20,595 nucleotides of DNA from Apostichopus californicus (Eukaryota > Echinodermata > Holothuroidea > Aspidochirotida > Stichopodidae), in NCBI GenBank assembly GCA_020650975.1, contig JAIPMN010003225.1:1-20595 (forward strand). Direction: 5' to 3'. Below are positions 9,949 through 20,526 of the stretch, one piece after another. The position numbers and the translations under genes are program-made. How positions within the stretch are numbered: the stretch's first letter is position 1; each line of letters starts with the position of its first letter. The notes under the pieces are model-generated. The model was not told the origin of the DNA. It ran no database searches and worked only from the letters and a program-made list of their open reading frames with translations.

Positions 9949-10757
9949 TTAAAAGAAAAAAAAAGATCGGAACAGAAAAGCAAAGAGAAAGTTAAAAGGT
10001 TGTTTGGTCACAGATTTACAAAATGACAGCTCCCAGAAATGTCTTTTAAACTTAGAACTTCTTCCAAAAGGAACAAGATTTAAATCTTAAACTATTTGAA
10101 GAAAGTTGTTCCTCATACATCTCTCTGTCATAGAAGCTACAGATGATGGTTGGGTATTAACATTATTCAGGCTCTCTTCAGTGTGTCACCTTTTAAGAAG
10201 TCAAAATCAAAAATCAAATCCATGTTCGCTTCATAATTTTATATTTTAATAAATTTATAGAATGCTATTTTGTAGCCACTGCTACAGTATACCCATGGAA
10301 TTTAAACTTTCTCTACCTTAGGGTTGAAACCATTCATAAATCAATTTACTTTAAATGAAAAAAGTCCTGATAAAATACACCAAATTTGAGGTGACAACCC
10401 CAGATTAAACTTTAAACTGTGTAATATTCTGAAAAGCTATTCCATGTCACAGTACGAGTAAATTCAATTTATTTTATTATCATGTGGGAGGATGAGGTTG
10501 GGTTATAGGGAGGGAGGGAGACAGGAGTCATCTCATTGACATTTCCTGTAGAAGTTGACAGTTGGCTAATATATCTCCCCAGGAGAGAACTTTAAAGCAG
10601 TGTTGGCACATTGGAATTTGAAAATATTAGATTCTTAAACACTGACATTCTGTTTTGATTTTATTGAAAATTGTACTATTACAATTACTTTTACTATTAT
10701 GTATTATTACTACCTCTGAGGCTGTACAGTGACAATGACATGCCTAGAATTTATAAT
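9949..10757. other. Non-coding stretch, nothing recognised
   Basis: It begins with an A-rich purine tract (about 9950-9970) directly after the palindrome, which could be the tail or flank of the same element. The rest is AT-rich with no exon-like frame. A short GGGAGGGAGGGAG tract lies at about 10508. Confidence 0.4.
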
Positions 10758-10884
10758 GGGAGGGGAGGTGGAGGGAGGGAGAGGTGGGGGAGGGAGAGGT
10801 GGGGTGGGAGAGGTGGGGGAGGGAGAGGTGGGGGAGGGAGAGGTGGGGAGGGAGTGGTGGGGGAGGGAGAGGTGGGGGAGGGGG
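10758..10884. repeat. G-rich 16-bp minisatellite, GGGGGAGGGAGAGGTG units
   Basis: About eight imperfect units of roughly 16 bp, purine-only apart from a T in each GGTGG. Variants include a GGTGGGGTGGG junction and one AGTGG. The + strand carries dozens of G runs of three or more, so several overlapping G-quadruplexes are possible, and the polypurine/polypyrimidine bias could allow triplex DNA. The frames through it on both strands are repeats of Gly/Arg or Pro/Ser/Leu and are not genes. Confidence 0.95.
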
Positions 10885-12250
10885 CTGATTCAGATAAATG
10901 TATGATGTACCTTTACATGCAAAGGTCAGGAACAGGTCCAGGATTTTATGAAAGAGAGTTACAGCCTTGTGGTTGTTTAAGCACACTGTCATGTAGGAGA
11001 TCCTCGATTTCCAGAATGAAGTTAATGTTTTAATGTCAAATGGTGCATATATCCACTTATTTAGATTCTAAATTAGCTGTATCATTATAGACTTAATGCT
11101 AGGTTGTGCTAATAAATCATTTTGAACTTTTGTGTGAGTTTGAAAGTGGGTGCGTGTTCACCTCCAAACCAGCACACCCTCTGGATCGGTGTGTTTGATG
11201 GTGTCGTGGTCCAGGAGGAGTTGTCTAATATTCTACTCTGACAATGTAAAAGCAGTTGTCATGGTTATAGTGAAGCCTTATTAAGTGAGTAAGAATCTTC
11301 AGTGAAACGTCATTCTTCATGAATGAGGGGGGGGGGGGAGGTTTGAGAACCATCACACCCTGTATGACCGTCCCTAACTGCCAGTTGGTCAGGCAAACAT
11401 TACGTGTTAACATTATGTGACTGAAGTTGACATTACTGGCCATGGGTCATGTATGGTCATGAAGTGGTTGGATGTGGGACTTGCATAATGTAAACTTTAC
11501 ATTACAGTAACAAATGTCTGTTGGTGAGAATAAATTTTGAGCTGGATAAAGAGTTTAGAGCTTAATTCAGATGAAAACAAGTTTTAGAAACTTTTACTCA
11601 AGTATATATACTTAAATTTGAAGGAACATTTGTTTCAGTTTATATTATAAGTTTCCTCCTTAGATTATCAGTTTTCTCCTTAGATTATCAGTGTCCACAT
11701 TAGATTATCATTATTGTGTATAAATGTAATTTCCTTTTCCCCGGTAGGTCTTACACATACTGTTCTACTGAGAGTGAGAACATATGGCTTCATTTCATAA
11801 TAATTATTACCAGTAGCCGTTTCATGCTTAATTAACATGACATATGTTATGCCATTGTGTCAAAACTTGTTTACTCTAGAAAGCCACCTGCAATCTTGAG
11901 GAAGATTCCCTTGTGAGTAGATTTCCTACAGGATCCTGTAAATTAAAGTGATGTTCTTGGATAGGTCCCCAGGGTACGATGAAATGAGATTGAGCAACAC
12001 ACCTCTGTGGCAACTAATGACCCTCAGTTCACAATAATATCTACTGTGTACAGGCACCTGTTGCTTCCCTGTAGGCAGGAGAAACATAGAAAACAAAATC
12101 TATTGCCTTTTCAAGCAACATTTACTTAATAAAGTAGAATTTAGAGTTTGAAGTCTCAAACACTGTGTTTCATCCCTTCAAGGCAGTTTCTGACGATCAT
12201 TCACTAAGTACTCTGTCAGTAAATGCTACTTTGTCTAGGCTCTCATACTC
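10885..12250. other. Non-coding stretch with small tandem array
   Basis: No gene recognised. It contains a 12-base G run at 11327-11338 and the 20-bp array at 11650-11709; the rest is AT-rich. Confidence 0.5.
11650..11709. repeat. 20-bp tandem repeat, three units
   Basis: Three exact-length units, AGTTTCCTCCTTAGATTATC and two variants, at 11650-11669, 11670-11689 and 11690-11709. The second differs by one base; the third differs mainly in its middle (GTCCACA). A further partial unit is not evident. Confidence 0.9.
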
Positions 12251-12270
12251 ATGTATTTACTTCGCTCCTC

Positions 12271-12498
12271 GCTTACCTGTCTCCTCACAACCTTAGCACC
12301 TCATTCTACCGTGTCTAGTATGCCCTGGTAATCTTTTAACACTGTGCACCCTCAGCGACCGGCTCCTCCGGTCGTTACCCTTCTCATTCTACCATCCAAA
12401 GTGTTTACACATGCGTTTTCGTAGTGGATACAAAAGATTACCAGGGCATACTAGACACGGTAGAAAGGGGTGCTAAGGTTGTGAGGAGACAGGTAAGC
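12271..12498. repeat. Inverted repeat with 67-bp arms and a central hairpin
   Basis: The left arm at 12271-12337 (starting GCTTACCTGTCTCCTCAC, ending CCTGGTAATCTTTT) and the right arm at 12432-12498 are reverse complements over 67 bases with two mismatches, near CACCTCATT in the left arm. The 94-bp spacer contains a perfect small hairpin, CGACCGG-CTCCT-CCGGTCG, at 12356-12374, and a second copy of CTCATTCTACC at 12383. Weak complementarity (TATTTAC/GTAAATA) extends outward to about 12254 and 12513. No coding frame lies inside. It may be a foldback/MITE element or an inverted duplication; if transcribed it would form a long double-stranded hairpin. Target duplications could not be assigned. 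Confidence 0.9.
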
Positions 12499-13280
12499 TC
12501 GTCACTCGTAAATATATAAACCAGTAAGTATTATGATATTCACTAATTAATTAATGCACCTTTGTAGTAGTAGCTAGGTGTGATACTGTTCATTGTTTTA
12601 AATCACTGCTATATTTTGCTTCGTTTGGCTTTTTACCTCAATAAATGAAAAATGTAGCATTGTTTCAAAACATAGAATGCTATTTTTTTTTACATCTTTT
12701 TCAAGCTTGAATGAGACCTTGACTTCTTCTTTAAACCGACTCGTCCTAGCTTGTATACTCTTGTTTTGACATAAATTGTGACAGTGTTTGGTGGGCAAAC
12801 ATACTTGAAAGATTCATGAAGAGTAAGAGGAAATGTTCCATTTTGATAATATTCACAACATTCCATCACTATTGAACTCTCAACACTCCAAAAAATATAA
12901 AAAAATGAGCTGAACATTTCGAAGACATAAAATAGTAAATTGGGATTTTTTTTACTTTTTTATCTCTCTTCACATTTGCAAACATTTTTGTTTTACAAAC
13001 AATGGATTCCTTTGTTAGTTTTATAGACCTGTTATTATCACAGTCTGGAAGAATGTTACTTAGATAGCCCAAACAAACATATGATACTTGTGGAAGCTGT
13101 GATAATTTTTAATGGTTACATAAATCTTTTTAAATATGGCATTGCCCTGCAGACCTTTCAAGACATCAGGAAGCACTCCTCGTCTGAGATTAACCGAAAG
13201 GAGCACTGTGATGTGAGAACAGAGACATTACAACAGTTTAAATAGTAAGGCATATAAATGTATAATAAATCTAGTCTGAG

Positions 13281-13309
13281 CAGTGGTGTAATCAGTTGGG
13301 GGGGGGGGG
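13281..13309. mobile_element. Possible decayed hAT-type terminus
   Basis: CAGTGGTGTAATCAGTT followed by 12 G bases resembles hAT ends of the CAGTGGCGTAACCAGGGGG type. No partner end or target duplication was found, so this is a weak call based on similarity to the other ends in the window. Confidence 0.3.
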
Positions 13310-14984
13310 CAGGGGTGGGAACCCAGTCAAATGTCTCCTTCCCCCTGCCCCACTTGCCTCCCAAATGACATTGGTGGGCAAAAGAAAACATTGAACGAAT
13401 ATTAACAAATACATTTCAAGGCTCAGTAAAACCAGTTTGATGTCTTTGTTAATCCATCATTGATTGGAATTCTCAAATTAATACCAGCCAACTGCGACTC
13501 AAGTTAAATATTTATCCTATCAGTTTGCTTTCTGTCATCGCTACGAGGCCCCCATCCCCCTTCCAAGAGAATATACTGGTTTTATTTAGGGGTTATAGGA
13601 TGCTGGTCAACTCTGGATGATATTAAAATTAAATCCCCACCGAAATAGTACCTATTTGACATAAAAACTGAATATCAGGTTGATACTGACAGCTATAATA
13701 AGGGAGTAAATCACGGAAACATGGAGATGTGCAACATGAACTGGTTTTTTAAACCTCAAAGTTAATGCTTTTGATTCAAAAATTACAAACATGAACAAAT
13801 ATGTGGAAAGTTCCTTTAACACGTCTGATATGAGAAAGACAGATCCTCATTTACACCTGCGTAATTCTTAATGTTAATTAATAGCCAATGGATTGTAATT
13901 TTGCCAAATTGTAAAAAAGTTATTTGACATGGAAAAAAGAGTACGATTGTTTCCTAACTTTGCCGATGGGTTACTGTGTCAGGATAAAACAATTGGATTG
14001 TATGCTAAACTTGATAATCCAGCCACTTTGATTAATAAGCCTTAGATGTTTAAACATACGTTCTCTAATATTACACACATATATATATGAAATAAATTGT
14101 ACAATTATACTATAACAATCAAAACTCAATATTTTCTATTTATCATCATCCCCCTTTAATCATCAGAAAGAATTATCTCTGTTTATATCAATTGTTTTTC
14201 CATCTTACAGTTGCTGCATCATGAGACCTTAAAATCAAAACTCTTCTCTGTAATTAAAGTGTATACCCTTGACCTACCCGAAATCGCCAAAGGTCCTATA
14301 GCCAATTGTTTGATTTTTATGATGCTTATATCAGAAGCCGACCTCTAGGACAGGAAGTACTGTATCTTCAGCCTGATTATCTTTGATTCATTATTCCTAT
14401 TTCAAGTCAATCTTTTAATTGACATTATGATGATCGGAGGAATTAAAGCTGGAGGATGTTCCATAAAGACCCAACCTACTTTAACAAATTGCTTATTCTA
14501 GGAGTACGTTGATGTCTGCTCTCTCTGTAATTACATTTTGTCTAGACCAATTACAAGAGGATGAAATAAAAGTAGAGACTAACAGGATTTCCACCGTGGT
14601 GATCCAGCCAGAAAGACTGGAGGGGAGGGATATACGTTTATCAGTTTTATTTACAAGCCTGTATCCATAAAACTGAAGTTTGTGACTTTTAATCGCTTCG
14701 GTGACTGTCTGGTGGTTTATTGCACAGTCAACAAGGGAAGAAGATAAGGTGCCTTGATTAATGACAATATGATATGTTTACTTTAACCTGTCCAAAACTA
14801 CACACTGCAGAGAAGATCCTATCAGGCATTAAGTATTACTTCAAAGAATAGAAAAATAATATTATGCAAAGATACTATTGTCAAAAGTATGGGATGCAAA
14901 ATGTTCTGTATTATTGAACTAAGCAGTTTGTAAATCTGGTGTAGAAATTAGAGTCTCTGGCACCACAACAAACCCTCTAGGTTT

Positions 14985-15033
14985 CCAGTTTAAAACTAAT
15001 GCCAGAAAACCAGTTCAAAACTAATGCCGGAAA
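14985..15033. repeat. Two-unit ~25-bp tandem repeat
   Basis: CCAGTTTAAAACTAATGCC followed by AGAAAA (14985-15009) is repeated as CCAGTTCAAAACTAATGCC followed by GGAAA (15010-15033), and a third CCAG begins. Two substitutions and one length change separate the units. Confidence 0.85.
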
Positions 15034-16296
15034 CCAGACACTCCTGACCTATTCTGAATTGCATTGCAGGTGCTGCTCAGTCAATCCCTTGTGTGGATTT
15101 GGTTTAGTTCCACATTTGTCAAGTGGGATATTCGGGTTTTGAAAGTTAATTTATTCACCATGGCTGCACCTCAGTGATCATGAATAAGGTTCTTGTTGAA
15201 TAAAGACATTAAAGGTATACTGTATTGGCCTGAAATATGCTAGATATATTCAAATATGGTCACCTAGGTCAAAATTCTTAAACTGTTTTTATGACAACCT
15301 TCCAGGAAAATTTCCTCACTGGGACATTCAGCCATCTTGTGTGTTAATTAAAAATGTCTGATAACATATTTGGAGAGTAAAGACCTCCAGGAAAGTACTT
15401 TCTGAAAACTTCTAGCAATTGTATAGCGTGCTATAATTTGAGGCCTATAATGACTACTTTTAAGTGGGTGTCCATGTGAGCAGGAATGGATGTTACGATT
15501 ACATACCTACCTACCTTGTAATTCTCTGATGGATATACTCATTGAAAGGAGAGATAGAGAGATCTTGAAATAAGATCAGCCGATACTTGGCGTAGGGTTT
15601 CAAATGAGGTTCTCATTGGCCTCGCAAACCTTGAAATCAACCAGACTAACTGAACGCTGTCTTCATATGGATCAGACAGAGGTTGTAATTTACATACATA
15701 TAGATCTCTGAGTTAATTCAGTGGAATACAAGTTTGTTTAAAAATAACTGATTTAGTCAGAAATTATCAAAAATTTACAATCCAGCTTTGATATGGACAC
15801 AAAGTTTGCATTTCACCCAAAACAAATATTCCCAGCAGATATATATAGATATATATATTCACCCAATAAACCTTGGTGTACAGTTGAGTCAAGTTTTCAA
15901 AACCAATCCATATATATATACAGCTTTTGATGTTTGCATTGGAATACCTAAATAGTATAACTTGAAAAGTAACAAGGAAGCCTTAATAGCCAGCTGAAAG
16001 GAAACTATAGCTTGTATAGGTGCATCCAAACGAAAATATTCACAGGCAGTTTCACCTCATCAACCTGGAGGAATATGTGAGTCAGTGTTTTCAAAACAGA
16101 TTCATATTCTGTCATGATTGCAAGTTATGTGGGAACCGTTTGCATTCGGTCTACACGCTGTTTGCCTATAATATCAACTTGGAAATAATCAAAGGAAGGT
16201 TGCTTATGATCAAACTAAGAGACTTTACAAAGTGTGTTTTTCACTGAATTAATGCATAATTAGTGAACAATTAATTATTTTATTTTGTTTTGTTGT

Positions 16297-16373
16297 CTAC
16301 CCTGTATCCTCACAACCTCAGCACTTTCACTTCACTGTGCCTAGAATGAAATGGTAACCTTTTGAGCATCCTA
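16297..16373. repeat. Diverged single copy of the 12271-12337 arm
   Basis: The segment reads CTACCCTGTATCCTCACAAC, CTCAGCAC, CACTGTGCCTAG and ATGGTAACCTTTT in the same order as the left arm at 12271-12337 (TTACCTGTCTCCTCACAAC, CTTAGCAC, ACCGTGTCTAG, CTGGTAATCTTTT). No inverted partner follows. It shows that the arm is a dispersed repeat and not a purely local inversion. Confidence 0.7.
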
Positions 16374-18069
16374 CACGAAATATGATTCCATTCAATTCCA
16401 AAAGTTTCATCGGCCAGCTTTTTTTAATATTTTGCACATGACGTCAAACAAACTGAAAATCAGATTTTTTTTTACAAATATCACTGTTGTCTTCATTATT
16501 TGCAAAAAAAAGTTGACTTGTCAATTATCGATGTGACTAATCATTGGTTTACAATTATTTACCACAAGTACCGCTATGGAATATTTTATGGAGTATGTAT
16601 GTGGGGGGGGGGGGGGGTACACAGCATAACCATTATATATTTTGTATCTTGAGACTTCATACTGTTATACTCATAACTTGAGCACAAAATTGTTCCCAGT
16701 ACCAATTGATGCAGAAACTTTATAAATATCACAGAATATTATTAACAAATCATCTAGGAAGTTGTTTACTTGACCTATTAATTCTGGGTCATAGAAAAGC
16801 CACAAGACCAAATCTTCTATAATGTCCCTTAATTGTATTCTCTGAATTATTTGTTACAAGTTTATACCATTAAGATCCACAAATATTTATTTGAATGCCA
16901 GACATGAAATCTTCTTGAACTAGTTTTTCATGGATGCCATTTTGCTCAAAAAGAAATTAACACCTACTTAACTAGTTTGTTTTAATTTGCTTTGTTTTTC
17001 TCCTCCATTGCTTACATCAAGAACGTCTGTGTTGTCAGTTATGCTATCTGGGTCAATGTACCCAACTAGCATTCCCTTTTCCCCCCTCTGTCCTCCAGGA
17101 GTGGAAATAATCATCTTGCTGTACATGCATCACTTTTTTTTTCCTTCTTTCTTTTGATGTTGACTTATGCCAAAATTACGACGTTTAATCGTCATATACA
17201 TGCATGCATATTGCACAGTATATCCATCTACCTATAGGTACCATATCAAAAGTAGGATGCTGAGGGGGCTGCAGCCTCCTTGCAGCCAGGCTGCATAAGA
17301 CAATAATACCTTTTCTGCTCTGCAGTTTCACACAATAGACACTGCAGCTGCTAGGAGATAATCCTTAATATGATATTTTGATTCATATTTCCTGAGCTTG
17401 CAGCTGCTGCAGCTATTGTTAATGCAGTGCTTTAGGGATCGTGTTAATATGCAAAAAATGAGTTCATGAATTCACATACAAGGAAGTTATTAACACACAG
17501 AAGATCTAATAGCGAATAGCTGTGATTGGTGGGTTGTACAGGGATGTATTCATATTTGGGGTCACCTCGATTTGACTGAAAATAGATGTGATCTTTGGCA
17601 GGCTCTTGTGGTATTTAATGGTATTGAAACTTAACCTGGTCAAGTCAAGGAATTACAATGTGCTGAAATTTTAGCATCGAATAGCGTCAATTTTTTACTT
17701 TTTTTAATGAAAATCTACTCAAAAGCTGCTTTAAGCGAAATGTAAATTGTATCATATTGTAATATATAATGGAATTATTATGCAAGATGTCCAGACTTTT
17801 ATTATGTTTAATTAAGTTTGCTCTTTCTCTGTTAAGTTAAAGTAAGTCTGTGTGTAGGTACACAGTATATATATTTGCATATGTTGAATATTCATAATGT
17901 AAAGCTACAATTAGTCCCAGCCTGAATAATTGTTCCGAAAGAGGAAGGATGAGCGTGGGAATCGTTGCAATTATTTTATCCCAGTAAATGTGCTCAAGGG
18001 TTTTAGTACAAACATAAATTGCTTTCTAACTATACACCTTTTATCTTTCCCGGCTTGTTGTTTTAACAG
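16374..18069. other. Non-coding, probably intron upstream of the first exon
   Basis: AT-rich, with a 15-base G run at 16603-16617, a CTGCAG/GCAGC-rich cluster at about 17260-17420, and GACGTTTAATCGTC near 17180 as a small palindrome. The end is the polypyrimidine tract and AG acceptor before 18070, so at least the right part is presumably intronic; how far the intron reaches to the left cannot be told. Confidence 0.5.
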
Positions 18070-18334
18070 GTAACCAAAACGGTTCGCAAAATAACCTTAC
18101 CAAAGATATCTACGACAACAGTGAGGGAAGGGAACAACTTCCTGACAGATTAATCAGCTTAAGTGAACAGAAGAGGGCGCTCTACGGAAGACTATTCACA
18201 CCGAGCGTCGGTGCGGAGAGCGACAGCGTCTGCGTTTTACCGAAGATCTCGGGACCGGGTAACATTTGTCCGGAGACGATCAGATGGAACTGCAGTCTTG
18301 TACCGACGTTTTCTTTCTTCAATAAAACTACAAA
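18070..18334 (+). CDS. Internal exon of a predicted secreted or lumenal protein
   Basis: A pyrimidine-rich tract and TTTTAACAG acceptor (AG at 18068-18069) precede the exon; AAA followed by GTGAGT (GT at 18335) ends it. In the frame starting at 18072, 87 full codons are open, with two bases carried in at the start and two carried out. Four N-glycosylation sequons (NGS, NLT, NCS, NKT at exon residues 3, 8, 73 and 84) and three cysteines (54, 66, 74) suggest a lumenal or extracellular segment. The first ~45 residues are polar, stem-like; the rest is CVLPKISGPGNICPE then a WNCSLVP segment. The exon is CpG-rich against its AT-rich flanks. Cysteine and aromatic pattern loosely recalls the N-terminal part of invertebrate DUF229 sulfatase-like proteins; this is a weak guess. 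The 18163-18399 frame is a shadow of this exon. Confidence 0.7.
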
Positions 18335-18672
18335 GTGAGTATGAGAGCAGTTTTGGGCCTAGTGTGGAGATTCAGAACAGCTTATTAAGGCAGTTTTGAA
18401 ATCATCTAGCAATGTGAGCATGCTGAAATTTGGGACCAATAACTGATGACCTTTAGTCAATCAGAAAGAAAACAAATAAAAAAAACAAGAAATATAAGCA
18501 TATTTTCTACTATGCTGTTTGAAATGGAATTCTAATTTGAATATATATTAAAGTGATTTGATGATTATGCAGAATTAGATATCACAGCAGTGATCATATA
18601 ACTTTTAAATAAAATAACAAAACAATTTTGACCAGATCATGACTTGAAATCTTTTCTTTGTCTTCTCGCCAG
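18335..18672 (+). other. Intron between the two exons, 338 bp, phase 2
   Basis: It begins GTGAGT and ends with a strong pyrimidine tract CTTTTCTTTGTCTTCTCGCCAG. Removing it keeps the frame: the AA left by the first exon joins A of the next to give a lysine codon. No other content was recognised. Confidence 0.75.
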
Positions 18673-18849
18673 AAAACTTCATGTCAGCTGTGAGGGTAAT
18701 TTCCGGGTGAATTCCGTAGACAGCACAGAGATGGAGAAACTGGTTTCTCAGAGCAGTTACAGACTTAGGCCGAAATGGAGACATTACGAAGGTCCAAAGG
18801 TCATCGACATGGAGTCAGAATTTGCGGATGTCGCTTGTAAATTAGGAGG
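18673..18849 (+). CDS. Internal exon, continues the same protein
   Basis: Acceptor CTCGCCAG at 18665-18672 and donor GG followed by GTAAGC (GT at 18850) bound a 177-bp exon that adds one base to the preceding partial codon, 58 full codons and two leftover bases. It thus joins the upstream exon in phase and leaves another phase-2 intron. The product reads LHVSCEGNFRVN at the start, an SYRLRPKWRHYEGPK basic/aromatic middle, and ESEFADVACKLGG at the end, with cysteines at residues 6 and 55. The order Cys, aromatic-basic YRLR, then acidic EF-x-x-V-x-C resembles the sulfatase-like DUF229 N-terminal region in outline; family assignment is low-confidence. Neither start, signal segment nor catalytic residues are in the window. 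The next exon is not seen in the remaining 1.7 kb. Confidence 0.7.
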
Positions 18850-20526
18850 GTAAGCTAAAGGAATTCCTTTAACAAAGTATTGTTTTAAAAAAAAAAATTA
18901 TAATACATTTTGTTTTGTTACGAAACCAGAATACCAACATCACATAACCTATTTAGGGCTCACAATTTACAGTGATTAATTTAGTGGTTAAAATTTATAT
19001 CTACTGTACTTTTAATAGTTTGAAAAGTTTGTTTATATCATAAACTATGCCAAATATTCCATGATTCGGTGTTCAAATCTCTGATACATCTCTGCCTTTT
19101 TTTCAGCCAAAAAAAAAAAATTTTTTTAAAGCAATTTTCAATTTGTACTGTCGTTTACTGTACCAATGGAAGTATTCTCTGTACAATTATTTTCATGTGG
19201 CAGAAAACAACTAGCATAATGTACATATTCAAAGCTAGTCACAATTAAGTATGTGTGAAAGTGTATACTACTTTCCAATGATTTGCACCCAGTTTACCAA
19301 CTGCACCGGGCTCAAGAAATGAATTGCTTCATTTACAATATTGCTTCACTTCATGGCCACAGTCCGACAAGAGTGCATGGATCAGGTCTTAAAATAGAAA
19401 AAACATAACTGACTGTTATAAATGAGGATTTTAAACTTCCAGATCCTCTAACCTGTTAACCTGCACAGCAAGCAGGTCCTTGTTCCCATCAGTGCCTGGC
19501 CAATTAAAACTTGCAGGTACAATACAAACATGGTAACCCCCCCCCAGCTCCTCTTTCTCTCTGCATCCATTTAATCAGCACACAATTTTACACTTTTTCT
19601 AAATCTTCCAAGGTTAAAGCAGTTACACTACAGTCCTTGCAGAGGTAAACATGAAAATTAACTGATATATTTAAACCTCCCTATAAACCAAATGTATATA
19701 TGACTCCTTGTGACATCAAGTCAGAAAGACCAGTTTACAGTAATGGGGATGTTTAAAGTAGTAGATTCTGGTGACAATGGTCTTATACTTCGCCCACCAT
19801 CTACCCCTTTGACATGTGACTTTTGCCAACAATTGCCTGACTTTGGGAGAATAATGATGATAACCAGCAAATGGCTGAGTTTATTTTCTTACTCAAAGAT
19901 ATCCATCATCAGGTATAAGTGACCTAACCAGGTAATAAAGATAAGGCATGCAATGCCATAGTACATAGGTCACTATGTTCCACTGCTTTGAAGGATTCAT
20001 TGCTGGGGCTTTCACCACTCTCCAGGATGTAAAGTTGAACACCAGGCTGCAGAAAGCTAGAAGTCTTGTAATAGACTATTCAACTTTTGGTGTACCAAAT
20101 CCCCAGCTATTCAAACAGGAGGGAGGGGGGGGGGCTGCAAAACAATTTAGGCAAATATGACAACACAAATAAGAAGAAAATAAATCACTGATAGTTGATG
20201 AAATTAAAGTGGAAAGTTCTAGAATATAAAGTTACAAAAAATACAACACCATTTTGTAGAATAGCATCCTAAACCATATCAAAATCTCTCCAGGGTTCTG
20301 TACCTCCCCCTGTACACCCCTCCCCCAGACCACACCCCCCCTGAAGGTTGTGAAGAAGATGAAGTTGACAATTGGGGTCACCAAGCACAGAAGTTTGAAT
20401 ACCAGGGTACCAAAGACACAGCTAGAATTACTAGCCAAGTTAATCCAGAGAAAATTTTTCCTTCTTTTCTCCCATTTCTGTAGAGGAAATAAAGACAATG
20501 GGAGGGAAGAAGAAGAGTTGGAGAGG
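18850..20526 (+). other. Probable intron of the same gene, no further exon identified
   Basis: The stretch begins with the GTAAGC donor. It contains A/T homopolymers at 19109-19128, a 9-base C run at 19537-19545 and a 10-base G run at 20125-20134. A frame at 19975-20160 reads TLQDVKLNTRLQKARSLVID but runs into the G run and lacks clear splice signals, so it is not called. No RNA gene was recognised. Confidence 0.4.

Larger units (their letters stand above)
12518..16296. other. Long non-coding stretch with minor repeats
   Basis: No exon with good splice sites or family motif was recognised. Contents include CAGTGGTGTAATC followed by a 12-base G run at 13281-13309, resembling a decayed hAT-type end; AT-repeats at about 14078-14088 and 15839-15858; and a two-unit repeat at 14985-15033. 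The frame at 16020-16247 has no supporting motif. Confidence 0.45.

Noticed and set aside
10671-11033. Gly/Arg-rich + strand frame and Pro/Ser/Leu-rich minus frame
   Set aside because: Both are translations of the 16-bp G-rich minisatellite.
16020-16247. 75-codon + frame with several cysteines (CHDCKLCG)
   Set aside because: The CxxCxxC-like spacing is suggestive, but no full zinc-finger pattern or splice sites support it.
18163-18399. 78-codon + frame rich in Arg/Ser
   Set aside because: It overlaps the spliced exon in another frame and reads through the GTGAGT donor into the intron.
19975-20160. Possible third exon of the gene
   Set aside because: A plausible residue run is present, but it enters a G run with no convincing donor, and no acceptor with matching phase was clear.
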